A DNA stretch of 64,000 bases from positions 13,421,875 through 13,485,874 of the forward strand of contig CM060072.1 of the NCBI GenBank assembly GCA_030533445.1. Direction: 5' to 3'. The notes under the pieces were generated by a model. The model was not told the DNA's origin, searched no databases, and saw only the letters and a list, made by a program, of their open reading frames with translations. The position numbers and the translations under genes were made by a program. Every line of letters starts with the position of its first letter. The stretch's first letter is position 1. The stretch comes from Cyprinodon diabolis (Eukaryota; Chordata; Actinopteri; Cyprinodontiformes; Cyprinodontidae). Positions 11,207-24,189 of the stretch are shown here, one piece after another.

Positions 11207-14200
11207 CTTCATCGTATGTATGCACATTATTTATTTGACATTTTTGTTGTTCTTTGTCATAGAAATGCAAATGAGGTACCCAGTCATATATAGGGGAGAG
11301 GTATAGTTTCTGCCCTTGTCCTCACTTTGACCTAATGTGTTAATTTGCACATCTTATTCTGTCCTTTCTTTTTCCTATTTAACCCTCTTCCTTTATTGAA
11401 GTTGTGCTGGAGGCGATGACACATATTTCTGTTTCTATTTTCCTTATTAATGATATAACCACTAAAAATGGTGGAAGAGGAAAAGGACTCCAGGCAAAGT
11501 CTGTCTTTGACACATTCTTTCATGTTTCTCTCTTTCTATATTTGGTGTCATGGCTTGATTGTTTGTAAAAGACTTTAAAGGCTTTGAAGATGAAACACTT
11601 TACTCTTATTTTTCTCATTTTCAATGATGCATGGAAGGAAAAACATTTTTTAATTCCTGCTTGTTTCTTTCTTTTTGCCCTTCACTCTTCCTGTTTTTAT
11701 GCTCTTGCTAACTTTTGCTTTTTTCCCCTCAAACTCTGCCCTTCAACTCCATTTATAATCTCCCTGACTTGTCCTTGCTCGTCTCTCTCTCTCCTGACAT
11801 CTCTCCTCCTCCTCCTCCCTCGTCTATGTTATCACTTACTCCCCCACCTCCACTTTTTCTACTCTCTATCTATCGTTCTGTTTTTTGTGGGGGTGAGTGG
11901 AAATAATTAGTTGTTGCATAACACCATCGATGTGCAGACACCGAACAGGACTTTGCCAGTGACTCGACAGCTTCTGTCTCCAGGGACAACTTTAAACTCA
12001 AGATGGAAATAATACAACACATGCATGAGAAGATAGGCCCTTTTTTTTTTTTTTTAGATTAATGAAATCTATCTTGGGGTTTTGTTATAAATTTCTTCAT
12101 TTTACCGCCTTTGCACAGCTATTGAAAGTAACCCCTTGTTTGTGGTTTGGTAAGAGTTGACTTGGTTTTTGGACCAGCATGTACATGGAACGACTGAATA
12201 TAGTAGCTCAAAGAGCGTAAATAAATATTCTTTTTAATATAATGCATTTCTTAAGGAGCATTAATGGTGAAGTTTGTGACGTTTATGGGGTATAAAGTTC
12301 CTAGTAGGATGATTGGATGCATTTTGTGGTCAACACCAGTAATATATCTTAAGTCAATGCAAAACCTGGTTATGAGAGGCATGTATGGTATGCAGAACAT
12401 TTGGGTGAGCTATCTTGGAGTCCTCCTCACAGGAGGGGGTTGGACAACTACAGTCAGGATAAAGTTACTTTAGCTTTAACAAAGCAAAAATACTTTGGGT
12501 GACGAGATTACCTGCTCTTGAGAGAAAAACCAGTTTAGTAGTTTTGGAAAACATGCCAATCTAGTGTGATGTTGGGCCATGACTAAAACCTGATATGCTC
12601 TTGCCAAAGATGAAAGATTTGATCAGAAGAGATACTTTCTGTTTGTTTTTTATGACAATTTAAGAGATTCTTACAGTTTTTATAAACAGGCTTTAATTAG
12701 AAACACATTACTCCATACATATTGGTCTAATTAGATTGCTACAGTGTTTTGCACATGTTATTGAAGTTTTATGTACAGGAATACTTAATGTTGTGATGTG
12801 AATATAGTCAAACTAAGGATGCATAAGAAGTTTAAGGAATAGTGGTAGCAGAACATTTTTAACAAACTTAAAACAAACCTCTATTAACATTAAGGATGCA
12901 TTTTTGAATTTGTCAAGTTACATTTAAAAAGAAGACAAAAATCACCATGTCAGAAGTGGTACTCTTCCTAAAAAGATTCCTAGTGACCAATGATTACGTA
13001 TGTATCGGAGACTTTGTGGTTGAGGATGAATTTCATATGAATTTTATTTTTATTTTGTTATAATAATGCATTAGTCGAGTCATTTAGTTTTGTCAAATGT
13101 CTTTTTTTTAATGTTCATGTTTTCTTCTTTTATTAAATATTAAATTTACCAGAATGTTTAGGTATTACAATGTAGAGCAAGGTTTGCATGTTTAAAGACT
13201 GTTTTGAAAGCCAAACTGTTGCTTTTTATGGACACCGATGTATAGTTTACCCCTGTTATAAGAGAAAAAAAATATTTTTCCCCCTTATTTGCCTGGTTTA
13301 TGAATGCCTGACTGGAAAAAGCCACTGAAAGCAGTTAATTCGGACATTGTAGTATTAAATGGAGATACGTACGATTAATTAGCTTGGAAGGTTAACGGTG
13401 AACAAAAAGCGTTTTACCCAGAGTCAAGATGATTTAGTAGGAAAGAGCCTGTGGAGACGAGACCTCATGTCAAGTTTTTATGTGAAGCTTTGTATTCAGG
13501 TGCAGGCTCAGTTAGAGCCACTAGCAAACAGTTGTATTAGGGGCATTCAAATGGAACAGACAGTATGTAAAACCAGACGTCGTTACTGATTGAACTTTCA
13601 TTTTGTTTATTTATGCTTGTGCGACTCCTCTCGTACCGTCGTACCTTCTCAGGCTCTCTCTATTAAACCAGGTCATAAGGCTAATAGGCTACAAAAAATC
13701 AGTAACACAGGTGGAGGAGTATCTAAATGCCATGTACTGCAAAGCTTGAGATATATTTAAAGCTGAACAAGAATACATTGACATTTCGAGTATCTCTGGC
13801 ATTTTTTGCTCCTTCGTTGGTCTTGCTATTCAGCAAGTTAAATTGGGTTAAATGGTTTTTCTCTACAGTTCATTATCTACTTAAATATATTCTGGGTTTG
13901 TAAGAACATGCTTCAATTTCATTTAATATTGGTTTTATAAATTCACAGCAAAAATCTTCATTAAATATAAAGATATGACCCCGATAAACTATTGATTAAT
14001 GCACCTTATAACATTTATTAGCCATAAAACAACAATCATTGTCAGATAATTTATCATTCTTCTTAGAATTCTATTGATGTAATTGACATTGATTAGTTTC
14101 CTTGCGCTGACTTTGCCTTCAATCATAGAACAGACATTTTCTACGCAGTGAAAGTTGATGTCACTCCAGAAGCTTAATAATGGCCTGCTATATCTGTGCC

Positions 14201-14810
14201 AAAAAAAGTTGTAATATTTTGCAGGTAACTTGTTTAGCTTCTGTCACTATCTGCTAATTTCATGTGAAGCGTTGGAGTTTGGAAGTAGTCATGTTATGGG
14301 GGTGGAAAAACAACAGTAACAATGCAAGCATCACCATTATGTTCAATTGGTACAGTTTTAGTATTTTTGAAAGCCGTTTCACAATTTGAGCAAAATCTAT
14401 TAAAAGCTTTTTTTTTCTACCAGAGCAACTTGAAATGTGTTCCTAAGACATCCATATGAAGGCTTTGTTGTTAAAAGGTGGTTGGGCTTAGATAAAAAAT
14501 GTTATCAAGAATGAACTTTTCACAACTTGGCTAAATGTAAATGTGGCTTATGGCTTAATAACGGACAGATATCCAATATATTTTTTGAGCTAAATAAAGA
14601 TCCTTGATCTCCCAGTGATTGGAGATTAAGTTTTTTTTATTTTGATCAAACCTTCTCATCATTCTGTTGTAACAGTGTAAACTTTGTTTCCTTAGCAACA
14701 CACTACCACCTGTCAAGGATTGTTGTAGGAACATCATGCTGCCAGGCTACTTTGATTTGATTACAATACAATAAAGGTAATTCATACCCAGTGTCCAACC
14801 TGATTGCCCT
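11207..14810. other. intron stretch without recognised features
   Basis: Apart from the pyrimidine tract at 11640-11895 and short homopolymer runs (13 T near 12041), nothing is recognisable. Open frames are below 70 codons and lack domain similarity. Confidence 0.6.
11640..11895. repeat. pyrimidine-rich tract
   Basis: About 250 bp dominated by C and T on the + strand, including ctcctcctcctcc. The + strand open frame of 108 codons here is a low-complexity reading of this tract, not a gene. Confidence 0.7.
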
Positions 14811-14814
14811 TTTT

Positions 14815-15640
14815 CGAGCCTAAATAGAATTTCAGCGCTAGTTGTAATGAGAAACATAGAAGTTTTTTCTATTCAACTGAAATTCAAATTTTAAGTACGC
14901 TTTTAAAAGTTCGAAAAAAAAGGAAATGCAAAGTTGCGGTGTTTAAATTTTTTTTTTTAAGCAAATTAACCAAGTACCGTAAAGGTGTCCTATATCGTCA
15001 TCCATATTATGTCGTCACACATGGCTGTAATAAACAGGAAGTAGAGGCTGTAATCTAGCACTGACCACAGATCAGCAATTGAGGGTAGTTTTAATGAATG
15101 TTCTTACATCAACCTTTCAGCTAGTAATGGTGATGTTGCCTCCAGCCATGTTTATGCGCATAATAGGAACATCCGGGAAGATGCCGACAGCAGAAATAGC
15201 TGATCGGTCATGTGAGCAAAAGTTTGCTACGTCGGAGCTGATTCATAAAAAATAATGTTTCCATCTCCTGTTTTGCGCGTCAAGCCTTTTTCTCAAAAGC
15301 CAAAAACTACCTCAAGCAGGCGTAAAAACCTTTATGTGAATTTGAGGGAGTTTTTATTTTGCAGTTTCCTTCAAGCTTATCTGATACAATACTTCAAAAT
15401 GTGCAGTAGAAAAAGCTGATGGACACACACCTAATGGGCGTGTTCGCCATCTGCCGGGCAGTACTGCGGACCTATCAGAAAGCTAGATAACAGAGCTCGG
15501 CTGAGCCCGACAGTTTTGCAATGCCACGTGGTAACGTGACAGCTTGGTGTGGTTTAAAGGTCAACTTATATTAATTACATAAACTGATCTACAGCATCTC
15601 TAAGTTCTATTGATTTCTCCCAGAGCTTCCTATCACAACA
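14815..15640 (+). repeat. dispersed repeat family A, copy 1 (split by about 560 bp)
   Basis: The left piece (from 14815) has gcctaaatagaatttcagcgctagttgtaatgag; the right piece (from about 15425) has cgccatctgccgggcagtact and, further on, actgatctacagcatctctaagttct. The same blocks lie close together, in the same order, at 47162-47400 and partly at 52836-53000. The 14.9-15.4 kb part between them has separate sequence (gcgtcaagcctttttctc, ggcgtaaaaacc) and may be a nested insertion. I do not recognise the family. Confidence 0.5.
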
Positions 15641-15649
15641 TTAAGAAAA

Positions 15650-18490
15650 AAAAAAAACGTTTGTTTCTACGATACACAAACAAGTGCAACGCATCAACAT
15701 AAAAATAGTTCAATTAAATAAATTTAGAAAGTTGTAGGCTAAAATGTTTCCATTGGAATTAACGAAGACATTAAAAAGCTTTTTTTCCGCCAAGTGCATT
15801 GTTGGTGAGCCTTGAGCTGAATCTGATCTTTAGTTTTCTTCTGGATTTAAGCAGCTGTGACAGAGAACTGCATGCCACACTCTATTTATTTCAACCAATG
15901 TAACTACCTATTTAAAAGGTAATTCTCATCTGTCTTGATTTGCATTTTTCCCTCTGGACTATCCAGCAATACTTTCACAGTAACATTAATTCCTTGTTTA
16001 CCCATTGTACACATGCTCAATATCGTACCTCAGGTGTTGTTAGTTTAAATAAACACAGAGCTTATCTATTTGCTAACAAGTTGAGCACAAACAAACAGTG
16101 AAAACCAAAATAAATAATATGCCAGCAGGACTTTTTTTTAGAAAAATAAGTGGGCTGCTGGTGTATAAATTGGAAAAGTCATATAATGACAATGTCCCTT
16201 TAATATTACTGGTGCTTTTCATTAGATTAGTAGAGAAATGGTGGAGAACTGCCTCCACCTTGTCCTCAAATCAACAGCTAGATGGTAGAAGCTGGGTGCT
16301 TCAACAGGAAATTCTGCCAAATACTACCAAAAACTGGTTTTGCAATGAATAAAAGTTAACAGACATAAACTATTTTGAAAATGAAAAATCACAAAAATTT
16401 CAAAGAGATTTATGCTGAAACAGAAAACATGTAATGTCTCTGCAAGTTGTTAAAAAATGTTTGCCATACTTCCAAACTTCACACAAGTCCTTCTTTTAAA
16501 AATTCACAACATTTCTGAGAGGTGACCATTTACCCCACCATTAGGAAAATGCACCATTAGGACCCAAAAATTTACCTGACATTAATCTTTAATGCTTATA
16601 AACTTCTGATTAATGCTGTAATTGTTTTTTATGCTAGTTAATTAGGGTTTTGGAGAACGTTTTGCATAAATTCAAATGAAATCCAAACTCTATTAAGAAG
16701 ACATTTTTAGTTATTGCAAAAATCAACACCATTGTATTTCTTCCTCTGTACCTCTTCCTATCTGGGAAAAAGACCTGGAACATATACATTTCTTTTTCCC
16801 TATTTTAGTGTAACTGATGAGAGAAAATGACCAGCTAAAGGTCAGGACAGAAGCACTGATTGGAATTCACTAATCACACACATAGAAAAGGAAAATAGGC
16901 AGTAAAAGATTGGTGGGGAAAAATGGTAGTTGGATGGCTGAGAATTCCTTTGGGAATTTGGCACAGCTGCAGTCTTCACTGTGAATCCTGACTTCCACAA
17001 GTACAAAAGCTCCTAAGCGCTGATTACATGTACTCTCGTTTCATCCAAGCGTGCATATGTATCAAAATAATGTCCTCAGTAACATCTGGAAAAGTCCCAA
17101 TGCTATCCTCTAATCTTTCCAAAACAGCTAATAAAGTGACTGAGTAGCATCATCAGCCTCATATTGCTCAGGGTCGATGAGTGCACATCATCTAATAGTT
17201 TCCAAGCGCACGCACCACTTGTGTTTTGTGTTATGATACTCTGGATTCACGTCTGACAGCAGTTAGATGGATGAACAAACATCCAACAGTCTGTTTTGTA
17301 CATATGTGTTGCTCTGGGATTTGCCGCCTGGATGGATGACCTGCAGCCTGCATACTGTAAATATGTGGAGGAACAGATGGTTTGGATTAATGGTAGAGTG
17401 TCAGTACTAGTATTGATGGTTTAATGCCTAGAGACACCAAGCCACAGCAGCAGCTTGCATCAAACCACTTTACTCAAATGTTCTCTGAAGCCGGTGAAGG
17501 TCATACTGTTTGTATTTCAGCTATTAAATTAGCAGATGACTAACATAGACAATGAGCGGTAGTCAACTGCTTTCAAGAACATAAAACATGCACTAGACGT
17601 AAAGTAAACCCTAGTAAAATGAAACACAGCAGCATAATCTTTTACTTGTACAAACTGTGCTTTCAGGGAATATTTTCTTATCTTTTTAAGTAGACTTAAA
17701 AAGAAGTGACTTTAGATGCTTTTCCTCTCATACAGTGCACAATCCCTTAACTGTAAATATAGACAAACTTGCTGTAAAGTAAATCCATGTAGGGGAGAAG
17801 CAATCAGATTAATTGTGATTAATCTAATATTGAAGTAATCGCCAGCTCGTTTAGTAATCGATTCATCTTTAACTGGATTATAGATAATTTAAAGTTGCAG
17901 TACAGAGTTTTCTAATGATAGTGCCAACTGTGGCTAAAATACAAAACTGCAGCACTCTTCTTCTCCTTCTCGTCGCTCATACTTGTACTTCTGAGGTTTT
18001 TTTTATTTATTTCACTTTTTTCACCTTACATTTTTTCACCTTACACTTCTGAGTATACACAAAACCCATTGTGAATATAACACTTCGATTGTTTGCTTGT
18101 TCTGATCAGTTCAACATGGATGCACTTGATGTAAAATCTGCAAAATTAGCACAGGAGCTTCTGACCCCAAGTAAATTAAGAAAATATGGTACTCAGATGC
18201 ATCAGCGCTGAACTATTGAGGCGTCAGTCTGCTCATCTGCTCATGTTTTATGTTTTAGTCTTAAAGGGTCAAATAATAAGGCTATTGAAAAAATATATTT
18301 CAGTAAAAACTTAAACGTCTCTTTAACACATCCCTATTTCCTATATCAATATGAAAGAGCTAGAGATGAAACATTTTTGTCAATAAATATGTTTTATCCA
18401 CAACTCATGGCAAAGTTTTAGATTACAGCCCTTTTTTTGCTATTCAGTTATTAATTGAATGAATGACAAAATGATCAATTGAATCAATTA
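15650..18490. other. intron stretch without recognised features
   Basis: AT-rich DNA. Small frames near 16.1 kb on both strands overlap each other and show no protein resemblance. The 17.8-17.88 kb part has repeated AATCGATT-like words that may be an old hAT remnant, too decayed to call. Confidence 0.6.
18017..18050. repeat. short tandem repeat
   Basis: The unit ttttttcaccttaca occurs twice in a row. Confidence 0.7.
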
Positions 18491-18494
18491 AAAT

Positions 18495-19400
18495 ACTCAA
18501 CTGTAATACTTGAGTAAAAGTACTGATACTCATGGTCAAATACTCAATTACAAGTAAAAGTTACTTGTTAAAAAACCTACTCAAGTTAAAGTACCAAAGT
18601 ACTCAGTATTGAAAAGTACAAATCAAAGTTGCTAATATCAGTACATTTCTGTAAATTTTCAGAATTATTTTCCAGAACCTTGTAACTTTTAGAAACCACC
18701 TGATGCACTGACACGCAGAACCATTCTGCTACAAATTCTAAACCACCTGTAAAGAACTTTAACATAAAAATGCCACAAAAAATAAGGATAACTATTTTGT
18801 TTATTATTTTTGATTAACACACCAAAAAGAAAATGGTAGGGTCTTGACTCTCCTCATACTTTCACCGTGGAATAAACATTTAAAGCTGAATCTATTACCA
18901 CAAAGAAACTACAGCCCTGCTTTGAGAACTCATCCTACTGAACAACTTGGCCACAGGGCAACAACTCACGCCTTAATAAAATATGTAGACTACAATAATA
19001 GTTGTCCTGAGTTTTTCAAATGTATGGAATGTCATGCAAATCTCTAAAACAGTGGTGTCCAAATGCAGTCCTCGAGGGCTGCTATCTTGAATGTTTTAGC
19101 TCTCCCTGGAGGTAGTAACTACCTCCTCAGCACGTCAAAGTTCTGCTAATTAGCTACTTTTTAACCCAAGTGTGTTGAAATAGAGAGATTACTAAAGCAT
19201 CCAGGATACCTGTTGTTAAGGATGAACTTTGAACTTTGTGAGAAACAGTGTTGCCAATTGCATTTCAAGAAAGAAAAAACAGCATCAGTGCATTACTGAG
19301 CTAAACTAGGCCAAAAGGAACAAGTAACAAGTAACAACGCTTCCTAGAAATGTAGTGGAGTAGAGAGTACAATGCTTGACTTTGACAAACACACACACAC
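18495..19400. mobile_element. AGTAAAAGTACT-type dispersed element, interrupted
   Basis: The left part (18500-18640) is rich in cttgagtaaaagtact, acaagtaaaagttactt and ctcaagttaaagtacc. The right part (19318-19380) has caagtaacaagtaac and gtagtggagtagagagtacaatgc. Both belong to a repeat type that is very common in fish genomes. Between them are AT-rich sequence and a separate insertion at 19050-19212. Ends and superfamily are not determined. Confidence 0.45.
19050..19212. mobile_element. truncated non-autonomous element, GTGTCCAAA-type end
   Basis: The left end cagtggtgtccaaatgcagtcctcgagggc matches the terminal sequence of a common palindromic fish element (hAT-like as I recall). The expected inverted right end (cctcgagga...ggacacc) is missing; the copy stops at ccaggatacctg. 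The body contains taattagctactttttaacccaagtgtgttga. No matching flanking duplication was seen. Confidence 0.55.
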
Positions 19401-19405
19401 CCATG

Positions 19406-19450
<45 letters not shown>
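19389..19450. repeat. (AC)n microsatellite
   Basis: Two AC runs, 19389-19400 and 19409-19450, are split by the interruption ccatgttt. Confidence 0.97.
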
Positions 19451-19455
<5 letters not shown>

Positions 19456-19459
19456 AATA

Positions 19460-22400
19460 CTAAAGCAAAGTAAAGATACTAAAAAAAATGCACTTATGTA
19501 CAGTAATGAAGTGATTAGCTAGAAGGTTTTTTATTCATGGTGTTAATACTAAAAAGTTTTGTTTCCTAAACTGTATTATCTTGGTCATTTTCAAAGATTT
19601 ATAGTCAATAGGGAGATAGAGATAAAACTATTAATGATCACTTTGCAGTCAATGTTTTTTTTGTGTGCATTTTATTGATTGTGTTGATGCTACACTAGTC
19701 TATTTCTTTAGTGTAGGAGCGTTTATGTATGGATCACTGCTTCACTCACAGAAAAGGACCAGTATTGAGCTGCAAATCAATAAAATACCAGTGAAAGCAC
19801 AAAGCAAGTCTTTGACAGACCTACAAAATGTCTGGAGGACTTGATGTAAAGAGGACTTAAAAAAAAAAAACCCTGGAAGAAAGTCTGTCTTCTTGAAAAA
19901 AAAAAGGTATAAAAAATGAGGAGTGACCTGAGCTGATGCTCTGAAATGTAAATACACACTGACATCGCATTGATTACCTTTACGTGCAAGGAGAGCAGGC
20001 CAGCTGGAGACCAGCTGGAGTTCAAGCAGTACAGTAACTGTGTTTGCAAGACCAACATTTTTTTTTCCATTTTACCATTAAATGATCTGTCTAAGCTTTG
20101 CACTGAAACTTTGACTGATATAAGAGATAATCTACTAAGTTTGTGATGTAGACCAACCATGAATATTGGAAATAAATGACAACTGCTCTGCACTTTGCTT
20201 TCCTCTTTTTTTGCTGATGGAGACATGAAATGACAGATTGCTAACCAGACTTGGATGAAACACGGACTTTCTGATGGATAACCACTTTACAACAAAAGCC
20301 AAATTCCCCCATAATGACTCTTCACCACATTACTGTGAGGGGGTCAGCGGGTGTCTCTCTGACCACAAGCTGATTTGGTTACTCTTGGCTGCATGGGATA
20401 GCAAATAGAAGACGTACTTTAAGTATAGTCTCAGGAGCCAAATTGGGTCTTGTCAAGCTACATCTGTTTGGTTCCTGTTGGAAAAGTAATGACATGTTAC
20501 AATGATAAATAGCTTTTGATATCTTTTAGAGGGAAAAGGTTTAATAATCCTTCAGCTAGGCTAGGGAGGGAAAATAAAATGGCACATAGAGCTGTATAAT
20601 GATACAAGATAGTTTCTGGGTGAGTTCCTAGATTTACTGAGGACGTCTCAATGGAAACCTCAAATCTGACCGAAGCCTTCTTGGTTGATTGAGTCATTGA
20701 CCATCTCAGAGGCTGACCGGGTCATTAACACAGTGATCGATAGGCTGGTTTGCCTTCTGCTTTCCAGTTGGCGGATAACTCTCTCCACCTCAACCTTTTT
20801 TTTTGTCATCTTGGCATTGCTCAGGAAATAGAATCATGAAGCGAGGGTCATTAAGAAGTTATTCCTGTAGTTGGTGTAATACTTTTCATGTCAGACTGGT
20901 TGTTACCACATTTGAGTCAATCTGCTTCCCTGACTGGCGAGCTGCCTGGGAGAAGTTTCTTTGTTAGTTGAATGAACGTTTGAGAAAATGCTCAAGTGTG
21001 GTTAGATATTTTAAATTCCTGTCATTACCTCAGTATGTAACAGCCACTGAGTTCTTTCCTTTACATGACTGTGTACATTTTTGTAAGCAACCTTCAATTT
21101 CCTTCTTTTTTTTCCAAAATGAGTCAGTTTCTTTGAATTCCTGAAAGCTTCCAATCAGTAGTTAATTAGGGTTCCTAATTTTTTTCATTTAGTTTAGGTA
21201 GCTGCATGCATCGATTGATAATATTGCATAGTGTATGCCCAGCTTTATGGTTTAAGCTTAATGTAACCAAGATAGGAAAATCTAAAAGACATAGAAAATG
21301 CTTCTACTATTGTATTTCAGTCAAAAATGATACCCAGTACGAATATAACCTCTAACACTTATCCTCCACATCTCTGATATGCTAGAAATGCGGCAGGATC
21401 AGTACTGCAAAGTATCATTGTGAGTATAGACAATTTTTCGAGTCTGGCTCGCAAAATATGTACACATTAATATTGATTCTAACCTGTTGCACAGTATTAT
21501 AGAGGCAAAATAATCACAGTTTTAAGCAATGTTGGCAGTGTTTTAGCCTTATTTTTCATTTTAAGTTTCTGTCTGCATCCATCCATATCCTTGTCTGAGG
21601 GCTTGAAGTTTGAATTTTTTGTTTAGCGGAATTGCCCGACTACTTTGGCTGACCTCTGTAGTGTGACTATGCCAGCTGAATGACTAGTTTTCCTTGTGGC
21701 TTACTGACTTTCTCACCACAGTGACTGGTTTTGGTGAATGAGTCAATCTGCAGCTAGACCCATTCTGCAGTGGCAGTTTGTGTGAAATAACTGGCTCCAG
21801 TATTACAACATTCGTACATTTCACTTGCTGAGAGACGGACATTAAGGTCTGGGTTTTAGAGCTGGTAAAGCAGTCTTCGAAAACCTAAATATGTTTGACA
21901 TAGCCGATTTTGATGTATAATTGTTTTTTTTTTTACTTTACCCCAATATTGCATTCATGGGTTTCTGACAAAAAAGTCTTGATCAAAGAGGCATAGACAA
22001 ATGATGCTTGGGGAAAAAAGAAAAATACAGTAAACTGGTCTGGGTAGTTAAAGGAGTCATTTCTTTCATAGCTTTTCTTGTGTGTTTGTGCCCATTAAAG
22101 CTATTTCCCATTCCCCAAACCCTTCATGTGTGTGGCGTGTGTGGCCCTGTTTATAGAAGCAGAGAAGGCTGAGTGTGGGCTGATTACAAGTGCAACATGA
22201 CATGGATGTAATGTTTAATATGATTAAATCCAAGGATGAGGTGTTAGTTGGGATTATGTGTTTTTTTAGACACCTTTGTGGATGCAAAGATGTGTATGAT
22301 ATCCATATCTGTCTTTTACACACCAGAGTTATCCCTTGAGTTTTCCCTCTCACGTGGGAATATCCATGTTTTTTCTTGCTGTGCTAGATCTACTCCACTT

Positions 22401-23560
22401 TTTTTATATTGACTCTTTTTTTTCATACCACAACTTTAACAAGTGTGGAAGCAGTTCCTTTGCCCTATGGCTGATCAAAGCTGTTTGCCTTGTGCACCTT
22501 GGGTTCATGAACATCTGGACCATGATGTCCTCTTCCAATTACCATCTGCTTGCTTCGCTTGACTGGTGTGTGAGTAAAAACAAGCCATATGGAAGAAAAA
22601 AAAACACATACACAAACAAGAACACTGGAAAATTAAGAATATTCTTTCATTTTTCATTCACCAGTCTGTTATGTACTACATGCAGCCCCACTTTCACAAA
22701 CCCAGTCCCTATTAATAGCCTTCCTCGGTTTTGTTGTTGTCACACTGTCTTCCTCAAAGGCTTTTTTTTTCTCCAGTGCTGCTGTAAAAAATGGTTTATT
22801 ATTTTTTCTGTCACCCCTGTCAGTCTTTGTGACCATCCAGCTGATTCCTCAGGCTGGTTGTTAAGGTGAAGTTGTTGACTTTAACCGCCACATTAGGGAG
22901 CCCGATGCACCCTGGCTGGCCACTTAAACCCAACTGCCTCCAGGAGAGTAAACACTCCTAACGGCTTCTCTATCCCCCACAGGACCTTCAAGGTCTCAAA
23001 AAATATATTGATTTTGAAGGATTGGAGAGGTGAAAATAGAAGATAAGCAGATGGAGATTGAGATATACAGTTTGATTGTATGACCCCTATTCGTGTCTCA
23101 TGGTAATTATTCAAGTATTCAGATTCAAAGGAGGGGATGTGGTTGGATTTTTATGACATCAATTTATATCTAATAAAATAATAGGCATTGCAAGTTGAAT
23201 TCAGTGGTTTGGATGACATACAGTGACGGCAAGAGTGTAATATATTTGGGCCATTTTACGCTTTAAAGGTCAGAAGTAAGTCTGCGTAGGAAGACAGGGA
23301 GGCGGAAAAGATTTTTATCCTTTTCAGCAAGCGAACTAAATAAAGGTGCAGAGTTTGTAACCATCTTTATGCAGCAAAGAGAACTCTAAGTCCTGAGTAC
23401 AATACATTTCACCTCTCGGTGTCAGAGCAGCTATTAGTGTTTTAAAACTTTACAGACAAAACACAATAAAAGTCATATCAGCACAGAGTTTTATAAAAGG
23501 TACATTAGATAACTGGGTTTAATTCCTCTCATACTGACATCTCTCAATTTGCAAAGTAAA
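19460..23560. other. intron stretch without recognised features
   Basis: It holds the two longest chance frames of the window (19777-20226 on -, 22336-22869 on +). Both are rich in F, L and S, start without context and resemble nothing known. No repeat ends or duplications were seen. Confidence 0.6.
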
Positions 23561-23564
23561 GATA

Positions 23565-23625
23565 AAAAAATACCATAAATAAATAGTAAAATACCGTAAA
23601 TAAATGGTAAAAATACCATAAAAGA
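23565..23625. repeat. minisatellite of about 21 bp
   Basis: Three imperfect units start with ataccataaataaatagtaaa, ataccgtaaataaatggtaaa and ataccataaaag. Confidence 0.7.
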
Positions 23626-23820
23626 GAACAAAAATGTTCTTGTGTGGAGATGCATTGTTGAATAAAAAGAGTTAAAATGGATTGAATTTGCTTTAGTCAA
23701 ATGAAAGAAAAGGATTTTAGGCTATTTTAAAAGAAACATATTTCTATGACTTGATGTGTGTGTTTTATTTAGGCTGCAAAAGAGCGAGAGAGAGAGCAAG
23801 ACTTCAAATAAAATAAACTA

Positions 23821-24180
23821 GCTGCATTTCCATTAGCAATCAAATTTGCACAAATTGTAATTACGAAAATAAATTAGATGGAAATGCTGCAAAAAAAGAG
23901 TTCTGTTTTTGGATTAGGTGGATTTTCCGTCTCATAGAAATTCCTACGTTTCTCAAAACTGCAACAGATACACATTTTTGGCATCACTTGCGTCACGTGA
24001 TCTGCAAGTGGAACCACGTGACCAAGTGATCCAACCACGTGAAGCAAGTAACCATCTCGTAAAAAGATTAAGAAAAAGACTGGAAATAGCTGAAAGATGA
24101 TGGTGCCCTCTAGAGCTGTGGCTGAAATTGGGAAATCTTTTGTCCACCCGTGCCGTTTTCAGACTTATATCGCGTGAACA
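23821..24180. mobile_element. MITE-like repeat with GCTGCATTTCCAT ends
   Basis: The sequence gctgcatttccatt (23821-23834) is inverted at 23877-23890 as agatggaaatgctgc, giving a short foldback. The following 280 bp (tttccgtctcatagaaattcctacg and the CACGTG array) belong to the same kind of repeat in fish, as I recall. No transposase is present. Outer limits are uncertain. Confidence 0.4.
23994..24041. promoter_or_regulatory. three CACGTG E-boxes at exact 21-bp spacing
   Basis: CACGTG starts at 23994, 24015 and 24036. The units diverge between the boxes (atctgcaagtggaac; accaagtgatccaac), so the boxes are the best-kept part. CACGTG is the binding core of bHLH factors such as USF, MYC/MAX and CLOCK. 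The sites sit in a repeat-like stretch; function is inference. Confidence 0.3.
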
Positions 24181-24189
24181 AATGTAATC

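Noticed and set aside
19777..20226. 149-codon open frame on the - strand
   Set aside because: Low-complexity F/L/S-rich reading of AT-rich DNA with poly-A/T runs; no domain, no splice context.
22336..22869. 177-codon open frame on the + strand, the longest among those without a repeat origin
   Set aside because: Composition follows AT-rich intron sequence; no recognisable motif, no Kozak or promoter support, no repeat family.
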